Shown piece by piece: positions 1 through 11,539 of a stretch of 64,000 nucleotides of DNA. The notes beneath the pieces are model-generated. The model ran no database searches. It had not been told where the DNA came from and worked only from the letters and a program-made list of their open reading frames with translations. The translations under genes were made by a program, and so were the position numbers. Position 1 is the stretch's first letter; each line of letters begins with the position of its first letter. Source of the stretch: Methanobacterium sp. UBA294 (GTDB lineage: Archaea > Methanobacteriota > Methanobacteria > Methanobacteriales > Methanobacteriaceae); the NCBI GenBank assembly GCA_002494495.1, contig DACB01000016.1:27794-91793 (forward strand). The letters run 5' to 3'.

Positions 1-89
1 TGTTTTGTGCCAATATTAGAGATTAAGAATTCCACATAAATTATATCATAAATCTAGTTAAAAGTAATGGGGATATTTGAAGAATTTTA

Positions 90-1010
90 TTATTTACTCT
101 TATCTGGAGTAGCATATGGATTGTAGAACAATCTCCGCAAACCTAAATGTTTCCCTATAGTATTCTCGATTTTTATTTCACGTTTTTTTAGGGTTAATTT
201 CCTTATCAGATCACCAAGCCCCCCTCCGGTTAAAACATCCATCAACAAATCACCGAAGTAGGGATTTTCAAGTTTAAGTTCGCCTTCCAGGAAAGATCTA
301 AGGTTGTTCCATCTTAATAATGCGATGATAATAGAGGTTATGATCATAAGGAGTAACACAACCAGAAACGTTCCACCAGCACCCCAATTGTAGGAATTTG
401 ATATATTAATCCCCCAAATGGCGTATAATATCCCCAAAGCAACCCCAAAGGAGTGATTTCCCACTTCTCCCATCATGATTTTACCCATATAATCCAGTGG
501 CGCATATCCCAGGCAAGCTGCTAGAACTACTAATGCAAAAGAGTAAGGATTCCCTGTAGCTGAATAAAGGAAAAATGTAATTATTGAGCTCATTATAATT
601 ATGGTAGAACATGCTGTACCGGGTTGCATATCTGCAATGTTCAATGGTTGAATCATCAAGGCAATCAATATAGATACCGGGCCAAAGAAGAAATATCCAA
701 TGATCATGACCAGCAGCATTCCTATCCCACGGGAAAGCTGCCCCAGTTCAAAAGGTAGGGGTTTGATCTTTTTCCTACCGATTGCATCGTCTAGAAATGC
801 GAATACACCAATTATTGCTATTAAATAGTTTCCAGGCGGTGGAAAAAAAATTAATAGAACCAGAAAAGGAGCCAATCCTACAGCTCGCGGCGTTCCTTCT
901 CTTATTTTCGTGTATAGGTTCCCTCCCAATTTGGGGAAGAGAAATTTAAATATAATCGTTAAAGTTGCAGACAATAGGAATATTAATAATAAGAGAAGTA
1001 TCGGTTGCAT
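90..1010 (-). CDS. MraY-like glycosyl-1-phosphate transferase (pseudomurein-related)
   Basis: A 306-residue polytopic membrane protein of the MraY/GPT (glycosyltransferase family 4) type. Family members transfer a sugar-phosphate from a UDP-sugar to a polyprenyl phosphate at the membrane. Seen: about nine hydrophobic segments; TPRAVG near residue 40 where MraY has its substrate loop; the Asp pair in FLDDAIG (D74, D75); NIADMQPGTA (124-133) in place of bacterial NLTDGLDGLA; and GEVGNHSFG (181-189) in place of GDTGSLALG. The last two are diverged, including Asp to Glu, so the substrate probably differs from the bacterial one. A role in pseudomurein lipid-intermediate synthesis is inferred from the lineage; no Mur-ligase-like gene is in the window. 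An SD GGGGTGA precedes the ATG. Confidence 0.72.
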   Translation of the reverse strand: MQPILLLLLIFLLSATLTIIFKFLFPKLGGNLYTKIREGTPRAVGLAPFLVLLIFFPPPGNYLIAIIGVFAFLDDAIGRKKIKPLPFELGQLSRGIGMLLVMIIGYFFFGPVSILIALMIQPLNIADMQPGTACSTIIIMSSIITFFLYSATGNPYSFALVVLAACLGYAPLDYMGKIMMGEVGNHSFGVALGILYAIWGINISNSYNWGAGGTFLVVLLLMIITSIIIALLRWNNLRSFLEGELKLENPYFGDLLMDVLTGGGLGDLIRKLTLKKREIKIENTIGKHLGLRRLFYNPYATPDKSK

Positions 1011-1047
1011 AATTCACCCCTGTTTCTAAGATTAGTTATACACCTAA

Positions 1048-2106
1048 TTATACACCATATCTTAATAATGCTGCTATGCCACCAAGGCCCTGTAACTGTT
1101 TACCACCATCGTGTTCGCTGCTTATAACCATGACTTTCCCGCCAAGGTTCTCGGTGGTGTTCATAATTTTTTCAACACCTGGTTCTCGGACCAATTTGTC
1201 AATAACCAGTAGTTGCTCAACTGCACCTGCCTGAGAAGCTGTTTCAACCTCTTTTTTACCATATGTCACCAGGTTTGATGTTTTCCCTATTTCCTGGAGG
1301 AGTTCGGTCATAACTCGCATTTCCTCTGCGATCCGTCCTTCTGTGGCCATATCTTCCAGAATTCCCTTCTGAAGGACTTCACGTATTCCAGTTCTTCCAC
1401 CTGCCCCGGTACTTTCCAGGATGGTTTTTTTGGATATTTCCTTGTGTTTTTCTTCCAGATACTTGTGGAAATCATTTTTTCCAAACCCAGGGCCAGCAAT
1501 GACTATTCCTTCTATTCCCTCCAGGGTGCCTATTGTTTCAATTATCTGATCATAGAATTTTTCAATAACCTGCTGCCTGTTTTTCTGCACCACCCTTTTC
1601 CCGGATACTCCCCCAGTTATGGGTCCGTAGTATTCCACCCCGTATTGACGCAGTATTCCTATATCTGCGTTATCATCTTCTATAACTATCACCAGAGCTT
1701 TAGGTATTTTAGAAGCTTTAACTGCATCTTTGATTCTCTGGAGATGCCATCGGGACCATTTTTGCTTCTGTATTTTCACTGGATTTTTAAGTTTTAAATC
1801 CAGTGTGTGATGCGAGCCTAGAGGAACCAGGTCTTCAGGGCCTTTTTCAATAACGCCTGTTGCCCGTAATATTCCAGAGTACCTGTGAAAGTTAACTCTC
1901 TCTACGCGTATTCCCATAAAAAAAGTTTTCTTAATTCCTCTATCGCTTCGAAGACGTTCCCCAGTTGTGTCCTGTATACGCCTAGTTGTTCTGGCTGATA
2001 GAAGGTCTCCGGGTCCTATCAAATGGGAGAGGTGCCATAGATCATCCAGGGTTTCTGGTAATAATTCGATGATCCCCTTCTTTGTATCTTGATGGACGAT
2101 GCGCAT
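1048..2106 (-). CDS. pelA: mRNA surveillance protein pelota
   Basis: A 352-residue homologue of Dom34/pelota, the eRF1-like factor that enters the empty A site of stalled ribosomes and, with an EF1A/ABCE1-type partner, splits them. Seen: the N-terminal Sm-like domain (opening MRIVHQDTKKG, with DDLWHLSHLI), the central eRF1 domain 2-like fold with GPGFGK, and the C-terminal domain containing GGKQLQGLGGIAALLRY. It lacks the GGQ peptide-release motif of eRF1, as expected for pelota. Length is normal for archaea. It lies 37 bp upstream of the MraY-like gene on the same strand and may be cotranscribed with it. Confidence 0.95.
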   Translation of the reverse strand: MRIVHQDTKKGIIELLPETLDDLWHLSHLIGPGDLLSARTTRRIQDTTGERLRSDRGIKKTFFMGIRVERVNFHRYSGILRATGVIEKGPEDLVPLGSHHTLDLKLKNPVKIQKQKWSRWHLQRIKDAVKASKIPKALVIVIEDDNADIGILRQYGVEYYGPITGGVSGKRVVQKNRQQVIEKFYDQIIETIGTLEGIEGIVIAGPGFGKNDFHKYLEEKHKEISKKTILESTGAGGRTGIREVLQKGILEDMATEGRIAEEMRVMTELLQEIGKTSNLVTYGKKEVETASQAGAVEQLLVIDKLVREPGVEKIMNTTENLGGKVMVISSEHDGGKQLQGLGGIAALLRYGV

Positions 2107-2265
2107 GATAATATGCCCTTTGTATTTTATTCTGTTTAATATAAGACTATATTCTTATTTATTTGTTCTCCATAACCTTTAATTATTTTTTTTATTTTTT
2201 TCTTCTCATCCTATTATCATAACTTTTAAATAAAAGTTATTACTATCTTTATAGTGGTGACTAAA

Positions 2266-2595
2266 ATGGAAAGTCAGATGGAAGAAAAAATAGTAGAAGC
2301 TTTAGAAAATGTCGAACCATGGCAAAGAGTGCCCACCTCAATCGACGGAGTTTTTCTGATCAAAACTCCGGAAAAAGGAGGTAATAAAACAATAATGGCG
2401 GAAATAAATCCATTAAATGAACGCAGAATGCCAATGAAACGTAGAGGTCTGTTTTTAAGACAGTCTGTAGAACTTGAAAAATTTCTGGAAGTTCTGGAAA
2501 ACGAGAGCATGGTGGAACTATTGAAGGCACTGGATGCCGTGTCAAACAAATCTGTGGCAACAACCCCAGAAGGAGTAAAACCACTGGAAATCTGA
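2266..2595 (+). CDS. small conserved protein of unknown function
   Basis: A 109-residue soluble acidic protein that I do not recognise. It has no Cys pairs, signal peptide or membrane segment. The middle contains a short basic run (NERRMPMKRRGLFLR), and the C-terminal part is helical with a Pro/Thr tail. The frame is open from a GTG 12 nt further upstream, but GGTGA at 2256-2260 sits 5 nt before the ATG at 2266, so that ATG is the chosen start. It is divergent from pelota and has its own AT-rich upstream region. Confidence 0.7.
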   Translation: MESQMEEKIVEALENVEPWQRVPTSIDGVFLIKTPEKGGNKTIMAEINPLNERRMPMKRRGLFLRQSVELEKFLEVLENESMVELLKALDAVSNKSVATTPEGVKPLEI

Positions 2596-2706
2596 AAAAT
2601 AGACAGATAAATAGATGATACTCCTAGTACTATACCGTGAAAATTTGAGATTATTTGAATAATATATTAAAAATATTTAATACACTGTCATTCTAAAGAT
2701 AACTCT

Positions 2707-4011
2707 ATGGAAATTGCAGTGATTGGAGGTACACGTGGACTAGGAAATTGGATAGCTAGTTACCTTAAAAAAAAAGGTTGTGATGTTACCATCACCGGCA
2801 GAGATAATCAACAGGGAATTAACATATCCCGTAAGATGGGAGTAAAATACACTCCCAACAACATAGAAGCAGCAAACAACTCAGATATAACTATTTTAGC
2901 AGTGCCCATTGACGTAATACCTAGAACCATTGAGGAGATAGCCCCCCATCTCAAGGCAGGATCATTACTGGTGGATGTTGCATCAGTGAAGGAAAAGCCT
3001 GCCCAAATAATGCTGGAATACGTCCCTGATGGAGCAGAATTCTTACCCATACACCCAGTGTTCGGACCGAGAATAAGGTCCCTAGATGGCCAGGTGGTGG
3101 TACTCACACCCATAAAAAAGGGTAAATGGTACGAAAAAGTGATTAAATTTTTAGAATCAGAAAATGCCCGTTTAATAGAAACAACACCCACGATACACGA
3201 CCAGATGATGAGTGTAGTTCAGGGTTTAACACATTTCACTTACATAAGCATGGCTGCTACCTTGGAAAAGCTGGATGTGGATGTAAAGGCTTCAAGAAAA
3301 TTTTCCAGTCCCATATACAACCTGATGCTGGATATGATCACCAGGATCACTGCACAGAACCCCTACCTATATTACTCCATCCAGACCCACAACCCTTACA
3401 TACCCCAGACCCGTGAGGAATTTCTCTCCACCTACAAAGACCTCAATGAAATGGTGGGAAAAGGGAAAAAAAATAACTTTGTTAAAATCATGAGCAGTGC
3501 AGCTAAACATATGAATGATCTGGAAGCATCTTTAGGAAGATCCGATAAAGCAATATCTGTTCTAAACCATGAATTAAACATTTTAAAGAATTCAATAGGT
3601 AAAGAAGTGGGTTTAAGACATGTTTATTCCCGAAGGATACATGTTGGTAAATTAGAGGAAATTTCCCCGGAATTTGTAACATTAACTCATCACAGCAGGA
3701 GCATTAAATTGAAAATTTCCAATGTAGAAATATTAAGTCCAGGGGAACTGCAAACCTACAAGTACAATACAATTCCCCGGAAAAGTTTCGATGTCTCGGT
3801 AGTATTACCAGAAAGTGCTAATGCAGAGATGGTTACTGACGTTGTTCAGAGTATTGATGATGTTGTAGATTCCCAACTCCTGGATGTATATCATGGTGGC
3901 CAGATTAATAAAGGGATGATAAGCATCACTTTAAGATATGAAGTGATAAATCCACATGCTCGAGAAAAAGTGGAAGCGCTTCTTAAGGGTTTTGGTGGAA
4001 TAATAAGATAA
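2707..4011 (+). CDS. tyrA: prephenate dehydrogenase with a C-terminal FDX-ACB-like domain
   Basis: A 434-residue TyrA-family enzyme that oxidatively decarboxylates prephenate to 4-hydroxyphenylpyruvate with NAD(P), on the tyrosine route. The Rossmann start VIGGTRGLGNWIASYL is at residues 5-20; GSLLVDVASVKEK and PIHPVFGPR are the usual nucleotide- and substrate-binding stretches; the helical dimerisation domain runs to about residue 290. Classical TyrA is about 280 residues long, so roughly 150 are extra. Residues 356-434 (IPRKSFDVSVVL, then LLDVYHGGQINKGMISITLR) look like the ferredoxin-fold anticodon-binding domain at the end of bacterial PheRS beta. That match is my own pattern reading. A regulatory, phenylalanine-sensing role is speculation. 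Confidence 0.9.
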   Translation: MEIAVIGGTRGLGNWIASYLKKKGCDVTITGRDNQQGINISRKMGVKYTPNNIEAANNSDITILAVPIDVIPRTIEEIAPHLKAGSLLVDVASVKEKPAQIMLEYVPDGAEFLPIHPVFGPRIRSLDGQVVVLTPIKKGKWYEKVIKFLESENARLIETTPTIHDQMMSVVQGLTHFTYISMAATLEKLDVDVKASRKFSSPIYNLMLDMITRITAQNPYLYYSIQTHNPYIPQTREEFLSTYKDLNEMVGKGKKNNFVKIMSSAAKHMNDLEASLGRSDKAISVLNHELNILKNSIGKEVGLRHVYSRRIHVGKLEEISPEFVTLTHHSRSIKLKISNVEILSPGELQTYKYNTIPRKSFDVSVVLPESANAEMVTDVVQSIDDVVDSQLLDVYHGGQINKGMISITLRYEVINPHAREKVEALLKGFGGIIR

Positions 4012-4069
4012 GTAATTAATTATTTTTAATAATAAACCCTTTAATTTTCTTTTAATATCCACAAATTTT

Positions 4070-4090
4070 GACCAAACCTTTATATATGAT
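4070..4090 (+). promoter_or_regulatory. archaeal promoter (BRE/TATA) of cdc48
   Basis: ACCAAACC followed by TTTATATAT is a strong BRE/TATA arrangement. Transcription should begin about 25 nt downstream, near 4110, which leaves a 5' leader of about 140 nt before cdc48. No stable hairpin is obvious in that leader. Confidence 0.6.
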
Positions 4091-4250
4091 GAACAACAAG
4101 GTTATAGTAACAAAAATTAACTAAAACATCAATGATTTATTAATTTATTTTTAGACTTTTTTATTGTTCTTTTAAAGCAAAAAATTATATTTATCAACTA
4201 ATAAGTAAAACAAAACCTTATAAGGGGGAATAAATATCGAAAATGAAGAT

Positions 4251-6425
<2,175 letters not shown>

Positions 6426-6443
6426 TAAAATTAATGGTACTGC

Positions 6444-6464
6444 CTTTTTTTATTAATTTTTTTA
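6444..6464 (+). terminator. oligo-T terminator after cdc48
   Basis: Two T7 tracts (6445-6451 and 6457-6463) begin about 20 nt after the stop codon. There is no GC-rich hairpin, which fits archaeal oligo-U termination. Confidence 0.55.
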
Positions 6465-6621
6465 TTAATAATATTAATATGTTACCATTAAAATTTACCA
6501 AATTCTACGTATTTTTCGTATATCGTAAGAAATCTTCAAAATAAGATAAAACTATATATTTTAAACACTTTAAATCTTATTAAATCAAGCCCACTTCACG
6601 GGGCATTAATACAATTTTTAA

Positions 6622-7656
6622 TTATAAATGTTGGGTTTCTCCTATTTTCTTTGACTTCCATACTTTGGATCTTAAAAGTATCAGTGCAAAAACTGCTAAA
6701 ATAACAGTTCCAATAATAGATCCTAAAATTAGGTTATCAGAGTTAGCAATGAATGAAGTGGCCACAGGGGCTGTTTTATTATTGATTAAATGTAGTATCA
6801 CGGCAATCCATATGCTTCCTGTTTTTAAAACAGCGTAACTGAAAATAATTCCCATAACGATACAGTAGAGAGTCATTAAGACATTGCCCAGAATGGGATA
6901 TCCTGGAAAGTTATGTCCCAACACTATAATTACCGCATGCCATAAGCCCCAAATAATTCCCAGCACTAAAACACCTTTATAACCGCCCAGAAGTGGGAAT
7001 AACCTGTCCTGTAGGTACCCTCTCCACCCATATTCTTCTCCAAAATAGGAGGGCCATAATATAAAGAAAAACAGGATCAAACTAGGTATCCAGGTGTTGA
7101 AGAACATATAAAGATTAAATTCATTAGTTGGAGCACCTAAATTTGAGAAATAATATATTAAGGGAGTTATAATGAGTATTAAAGCGAGAATTATTGGTAT
7201 GATAACATAGTATTTTAAGTTTGTACCGAGCCACAGTTTTGAAAGTTTTAATCCATCTTTCCATTTCTTTTTTATGTTCATAATCAAAACACTTAAGATT
7301 CCTAAAACAGCTATAATCCCAGAAAAGATAGGCTTATCCATTACATTTCCCATAATTGGTTGAAAGAAGCTCTCAAATAGGAATATTGCTATATAAATTA
7401 AAAAGAATGTAAAAACAATTATGGTTTCCCTAGTTAGGGCTTTAGATTTAAAATAAAACATACAGAAAATAGCAACCACAGCAGGCATAAACATGGAACC
7501 AGAAAGCGCCACATTCCAAAAGGGAGAAGAATATGATAACGGACCTGCAATGGCATAAATACCTAACTGAAGGATGAATGTAGCTGCAAAAGTGATAATA
7601 ACAAAAACATACGTCTCTTTTTTAAGTTTTCTTTCTTCTAAAAGTTCCATAGTCAA
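6622..7656 (-). CDS. CPBP-family intramembrane metalloprotease
   Basis: A 344-residue protein with about eight membrane segments, of the CPBP (CaaX protease/bacteriocin-processing, Abi) family. Seen: motif 1 EEYGWRG near residues 206-212 (EExxxR), motif 2 WGLWHAV near 240, and motif 3 HLINN near the end, together the expected Glu/His set of this intramembrane protease family. Natural substrates in archaea are unknown. TTG at 7656 is chosen because GGGGT lies 8 nt upstream; an ATG at 7650 is the alternative. It is a single gene, convergent with cdc48. Confidence 0.85.
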   Translation of the reverse strand: MTMELLEERKLKKETYVFVIITFAATFILQLGIYAIAGPLSYSSPFWNVALSGSMFMPAVVAIFCMFYFKSKALTRETIIVFTFFLIYIAIFLFESFFQPIMGNVMDKPIFSGIIAVLGILSVLIMNIKKKWKDGLKLSKLWLGTNLKYYVIIPIILALILIITPLIYYFSNLGAPTNEFNLYMFFNTWIPSLILFFFILWPSYFGEEYGWRGYLQDRLFPLLGGYKGVLVLGIIWGLWHAVIIVLGHNFPGYPILGNVLMTLYCIVMGIIFSYAVLKTGSIWIAVILHLINNKTAPVATSFIANSDNLILGSIIGTVILAVFALILLRSKVWKSKKIGETQHL

Positions 7657-7930
7657 AAATTATAACCCCAAATTGATCATTTAGATTCTTTAATATTTCT
7701 CTTTTATTTTTTTATTTAATTATTCATTCTTATTTATTCAATATAACTTATTCACAATCTTTTTTCCATCTTATCAGTATCTGGATTAATATATTATGGA
7801 ATTATATATACAACTAGATAAACAAATGGAATGATTAGATTATCTAATTTTAAGTTTCATATTATAATTATCTAAATTTTAAGTTACATGTTATAATATC
7901 AAACTTCAATCCAGATTATAGGTGAAAAAG

Positions 7931-9184
7931 ATGACTTACAAGGTTAAAGACATAACACTTGCTCCACAGGGAATAAAGAAGATTGAATGGGTACAGAGGC
8001 ACATGCCTGTTTTAGAATATATAAAAAAACAGTTCATAAAGGAAAAGCCCTTTGATGGAATAACCATCGGATCTTGTTTACACTTGGAACCAAAAACCAT
8101 CAACTTAGGTTTAACCCTTCAAGCCGGAGGGGCTGAAGTGGCCATGACAGGCTGCAACCCTCTATCAACTCAGGACGACGCAACAGCAGCAGGAGCTGAT
8201 CTGGGCCTGAATATGTACGGTTGGAGAGAGCAGACCACTGAAGAATATTACCAAACAATTAACCAGGTTCTGGACCATGAACCTGACATTCTCATAGATG
8301 ACGGGGCAGATATGATATTCCTGGTTCATCGGGAAAGAAAAGATGTGCTGGGCAAAATTAAAGGTGCATGTGAGGAGACAACCACTGGAATTCATCGATT
8401 AAAAGCCATGCACAACGATAAAGCACTGAAATTTCCAGTGATGGCAGTTAACGATGCCTATACAAAATATCTATTTGATAACCGTTATGGTACAGGTCAA
8501 TCCACCTTCGACTCCATCATGGGATCCACTAACATGCTCATAGCAGGTAAAACCATAACAGTCTGCGGCTATGGATGGTGTGGAAAAGGAATAGCCATGA
8601 GAGCCCAGGGTTTAGGTGCAAATGTCATAATCACAGAGGTCGATCCAATCAGGGCATTGGAAGCACGTATGGATGGATACAGAGTTATGAAAGTCAGAGA
8701 AGCAGTTAAACACGCCGATCTGCTCATCACCGCCACAGGAAACAAGGATGTTATATCTGAAGAGGACATCAAAGTGATGAAGGATGGCTGTATAATGGCA
8801 AATAGTGGACACTTCAACGTGGAGATAAATCAGAAAGACTTGGAAGAACTATCCAAATCCATAAACAACCTCAAACCAGATATTGATGAATATGTGATGG
8901 CCGATGGACGCAAACTATATTTACTAGCAGAAGGTAGGCTGGTGAACCTGGCCGGCGAACAAGGACAGGGACATCCCGCAGAAATAATGGATTTAAGCTT
9001 CGCCATGCAAGCCCTATCAGCCAAGTACCTATTGGATAACGACCTGGAAACAGATGTTTACAAGACATTAGATGAAACAGATAATTACGTTGCAGAATTA
9101 AAATTAAAGGCCATGGGAATAGAAATAGATAAATTAACACCAGACCAAGAGGAATACCTTCAAGGCTGGGAACACGGGACTTAG
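7931..9184 (+). CDS. ahcY: S-adenosylhomocysteine hydrolase family enzyme
   Basis: A 417-residue NAD-dependent enzyme that cleaves S-adenosylhomocysteine (or, in some methanogens, S-inosylhomocysteine) and so relieves product inhibition of methyltransferases. Seen: GSCLHLEPKTINL for substrate binding, DDGADM, the NAD-binding loop VCGYGWCGKGIAMRAQGLGA near residue 210, and the C-terminal GQGHPAEIMDLSFA. AGGTGA at 7920-7925 sits 5 nt before ATG 7931, preferred over GTG at 7922. It is preceded by an AT-rich spacer of about 270 bp with no other gene. Confidence 0.95.
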   Translation: MTYKVKDITLAPQGIKKIEWVQRHMPVLEYIKKQFIKEKPFDGITIGSCLHLEPKTINLGLTLQAGGAEVAMTGCNPLSTQDDATAAGADLGLNMYGWREQTTEEYYQTINQVLDHEPDILIDDGADMIFLVHRERKDVLGKIKGACEETTTGIHRLKAMHNDKALKFPVMAVNDAYTKYLFDNRYGTGQSTFDSIMGSTNMLIAGKTITVCGYGWCGKGIAMRAQGLGANVIITEVDPIRALEARMDGYRVMKVREAVKHADLLITATGNKDVISEEDIKVMKDGCIMANSGHFNVEINQKDLEELSKSINNLKPDIDEYVMADGRKLYLLAEGRLVNLAGEQGQGHPAEIMDLSFAMQALSAKYLLDNDLETDVYKTLDETDNYVAELKLKAMGIEIDKLTPDQEEYLQGWEHGT

Positions 9185-9204
9185 TGAACATGGGACTTAA
9201 ATTA

Positions 9205-9216
9205 TAATTTTTTTTA
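9205..9216 (+). terminator. oligo-T terminator after ahcY
   Basis: A T8 run (9208-9215) begins 23 nt after the ahcY stop, with no hairpin. The next gene lies only about 40 nt further on, so some read-through is possible. Confidence 0.4.
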
Positions 9217-9256
9217 AAACATGCTATTTTTATCTTTAGATTTAGGGATGAATTAC

Positions 9257-9871
9257 ATGGGATTTTTCAAAATCATCCATAAGGGAAATGGAGAAGGATT
9301 AAAAAGGCTCTTTATAGGTGGGGTCCATGGTAAAGAGGGACTTACTACTATTAAACCACTTAAAGAAATATCTGAGGAGGATGTGCCTGATGGCTGTCTA
9401 GTTATGTACAACTGTGATGAAAGTGAGTACATAAGCACCTTAAACCCCCTTTATTATGAGTCTGATGCTGGTAAAGCAGTTCTATACCTGATGAACCATT
9501 ACAAACCAGATATGTACATTGAACTCCACTGTTACAAGCAAGAAAACTTCAAATCCCTCACTGATTTAGACAGAAAAGATAAAATAGGCGTCCCACCCCT
9601 TATTGAGTTGGAAAAAGGAGTTTTAATCGGTTCTATATCACCTAGAATACGCACTACTAAGTTTTCAAAGGAAGATATCTGCATTACATTAGAAATACCC
9701 TGTTCACCTTCATCCGAGTCTTTAGAAGTGTATGTGAATTTTTTGAAGGTTCTGGCTGGTGCAAAAAGCAGGGAAGACCTGGAAAGGAAGGCAAGGAAAA
9801 TATATCCCCAGCAGGTTGAAACTTCCCAGAGGTATGCCCGTATAATATTCGGGGATTATCCCCCATTTTGA
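9257..9871 (+). CDS. DUF2119-like protein, possible zinc deacylase/peptidase fold
   Basis: A 204-residue soluble protein that looks like the archaeal DUF2119 family. FIGGVHGKEG near residue 24 resembles the zinc-binding HxxE start of M14 carboxypeptidases and succinylglutamate desuccinylases, and IELHCYK in the middle would supply a further ligand; the C-terminal half has SISPRIRTTKF and TLEIPC. Activity and substrate are unknown. Frame-compatible ATGs exist at 9221 and 9248, but AGGGATGA (9244-9251) fits ATG 9257 best. It follows ahcY on the same strand. Confidence 0.65.
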   Translation: MGFFKIIHKGNGEGLKRLFIGGVHGKEGLTTIKPLKEISEEDVPDGCLVMYNCDESEYISTLNPLYYESDAGKAVLYLMNHYKPDMYIELHCYKQENFKSLTDLDRKDKIGVPPLIELEKGVLIGSISPRIRTTKFSKEDICITLEIPCSPSSESLEVYVNFLKVLAGAKSREDLERKARKIYPQQVETSQRYARIIFGDYPPF

Positions 9872-9953
9872 GGGTAATTAACTATTTATAAAAGGAATTT
9901 GGATTAAAACCAGAATGTTGAAAAATAAGAATATAGATTAAAACCAAAATGGA

Positions 9954-10940
9954 TTAAAACCATTTCTCAAGACTACTTTGACTGGTGTCAAGTTTTTTAA
10001 GCTTATTTAAAGCGTTGATCACCCTATCTTCAGAAAAATCATGCTCTCCGGCTAAAAATTCAATGGCACCTTCTAGGTCAGGGTTTCTCCATTTGAGTTC
10101 GTATTCAGAAACGAAGTTGTGTTCAAAAAATAAATCACGTAATTCTTGGGGATCTACTTCCATTTCTACATCCATCTCATTCAGGACCTTAAATACGTCA
10201 CCATGTTGTTTAATAAGATTTAATCCTTTTTTAGCACCTATTCCTTTTATTCCTTCGTTAAAATCTGTGCCCACCAATATAGCCACGTCCACCAGCTGTT
10301 TCCTGCTGATTTGTAAATCAGATAAAACTTTTTCCAGCCGAATCAGTTCCAAGTCAGTCTTCCCACCGGTGATGGTCAGGTTTTTAACCATGCGGGTTGC
10401 TCCGAAGAGTATGCAATCGTAATCCTGGGACCCCACACACCAAGCATCACCTTTATCTACCATGTAGGATGCCTGTGCTTCTCCTTCTCCATTAGCCTGG
10501 ATGTATGGTATCCCCATAAATTCTAATAACTGCTTAGACCCTTGAATAATATCTGTTGACATTCGTGATGTTCTGCTTGCATATTTACGGGCCTCTTGAA
10601 TGTCACCATTCTCCATGGCTTCCTTCCATTTCTTGCGAGATTCTTCTTTAATTTCGCTTCGTTTAAGCTGGGTACTTTTTTTAAGGACGCTGGGAGCCCC
10701 ATCAAAGACGTAAAAAGGTTTCATTCCCTTTTCAATTAGGGAAGTGGTCCTGTATAGTATCCCGCTAAAATGAGAGGTTACCTTGCCCTGATGATCCATT
10801 AAAGGAGTGCCATCTGCCTGCCTTATAATGGACAGGAACTGGTAGATTATATTTGCCGCATCTAAGGCGACTGTTTTACCTTCCAAATCTTTAAAATTAA
10901 TTGGTTCCGGGTTAACTATATCCTTAAACTTCACACCCAT
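9954..10940 (-). CDS. fen: flap endonuclease 1
   Basis: A 328-residue structure-specific nuclease that removes 5' flaps and RNA primers during Okazaki-fragment maturation and repair. Seen: the N-terminal nuclease domain from MGVKFKDIV, the first metal ligand in VALDAANIIYQFL, FYVFDG, the internal domain with GEGEAQASYM and SQDYDCILFGA, and the helix-hairpin-helix in VDVAILVGTDFNEGIKGIGAKK. The C-terminus QSSLEKWF is a PIP box for the PCNA clamp. Five in-frame residues precede the conventional Met and are left out. The reading direction continues a leftward cluster with the DUF98, hacA and aksA genes. Confidence 0.95.
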   Translation of the reverse strand: MGVKFKDIVNPEPINFKDLEGKTVALDAANIIYQFLSIIRQADGTPLMDHQGKVTSHFSGILYRTTSLIEKGMKPFYVFDGAPSVLKKSTQLKRSEIKEESRKKWKEAMENGDIQEARKYASRTSRMSTDIIQGSKQLLEFMGIPYIQANGEGEAQASYMVDKGDAWCVGSQDYDCILFGATRMVKNLTITGGKTDLELIRLEKVLSDLQISRKQLVDVAILVGTDFNEGIKGIGAKKGLNLIKQHGDVFKVLNEMDVEMEVDPQELRDLFFEHNFVSEYELKWRNPDLEGAIEFLAGEHDFSEDRVINALNKLKKLDTSQSSLEKWF

Positions 10941-10983
10941 ATGAAACACACACATTCCTATTTTAACAACTTATTGAAAACGA

Positions 10984-11517
10984 TTATTCTTTAAATATAT
11001 TGTAGGGGAACATCTCCTTGATGCACATGAGGATCTTTCCCCTGTTTATTATATGGTAAGTCCGGCACAAGAAAAGGGAATCAGTTTTAAATATTTCCCT
11101 GAGTTCCTTATCCGCATCTTCGACATATATGGATTTGATCTCCCTTCGGGATTCTATGTTGTGTTCCTTTAATATCCTCCCAATGGGTATGTCAGCACCT
11201 ATTAAATCCTCCCTGCATCCGCTGGTCAGCCTGTCTACAGGAACCAGGGACACAGCATATATAAGGGGTTCTTCTCCACCTATGATTACCACGCGGTAGT
11301 TGATTGTGTCTCCTACATCCACATTGAGACTAGCTGCCATTGCTTCATCTGCAGGTACAAATTCCTGTACAAGAGTGGTTATACCCACATGACCCCTTAA
11401 AACATCAAGAATAGAGGTTACAGAGCCGTCTGTTGTCAGGAGTATTTTCTGGGCACTGGATAGTGCTCCTACCTTTTTCTCCACGTTTTTAAGTTCAACT
11501 AGTATATTTTGTTCCAT
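10984..11517 (-). CDS. chorismate pyruvate-lyase-like protein (DUF98)
   Basis: A 177-residue protein of the DUF98/chorismate lyase superfamily. In methanogens this family is proposed to convert chorismate to 4-hydroxybenzoate, the precursor of the aryl group of methanopterin. Seen: KILLTTDGSVTSILDVLRG at the start, EPLIYAVSLVPVDRL in the core, and the ending RTYHIINRGKILMCIKEMFP, whose Glu resembles the conserved catalytic Glu. Length is typical. The start is an ATG with GAGGT 8 nt upstream. It lies 22 bp downstream of hacA and 43 bp upstream of fen on the same strand. Confidence 0.8.
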   Translation of the reverse strand: MEQNILVELKNVEKKVGALSSAQKILLTTDGSVTSILDVLRGHVGITTLVQEFVPADEAMAASLNVDVGDTINYRVVIIGGEEPLIYAVSLVPVDRLTSGCREDLIGADIPIGRILKEHNIESRREIKSIYVEDADKELREIFKTDSLFLCRTYHIINRGKILMCIKEMFPYNIFKE

Positions 11518-11539
11518 TTAAAAATACCTCTGCCATTAA

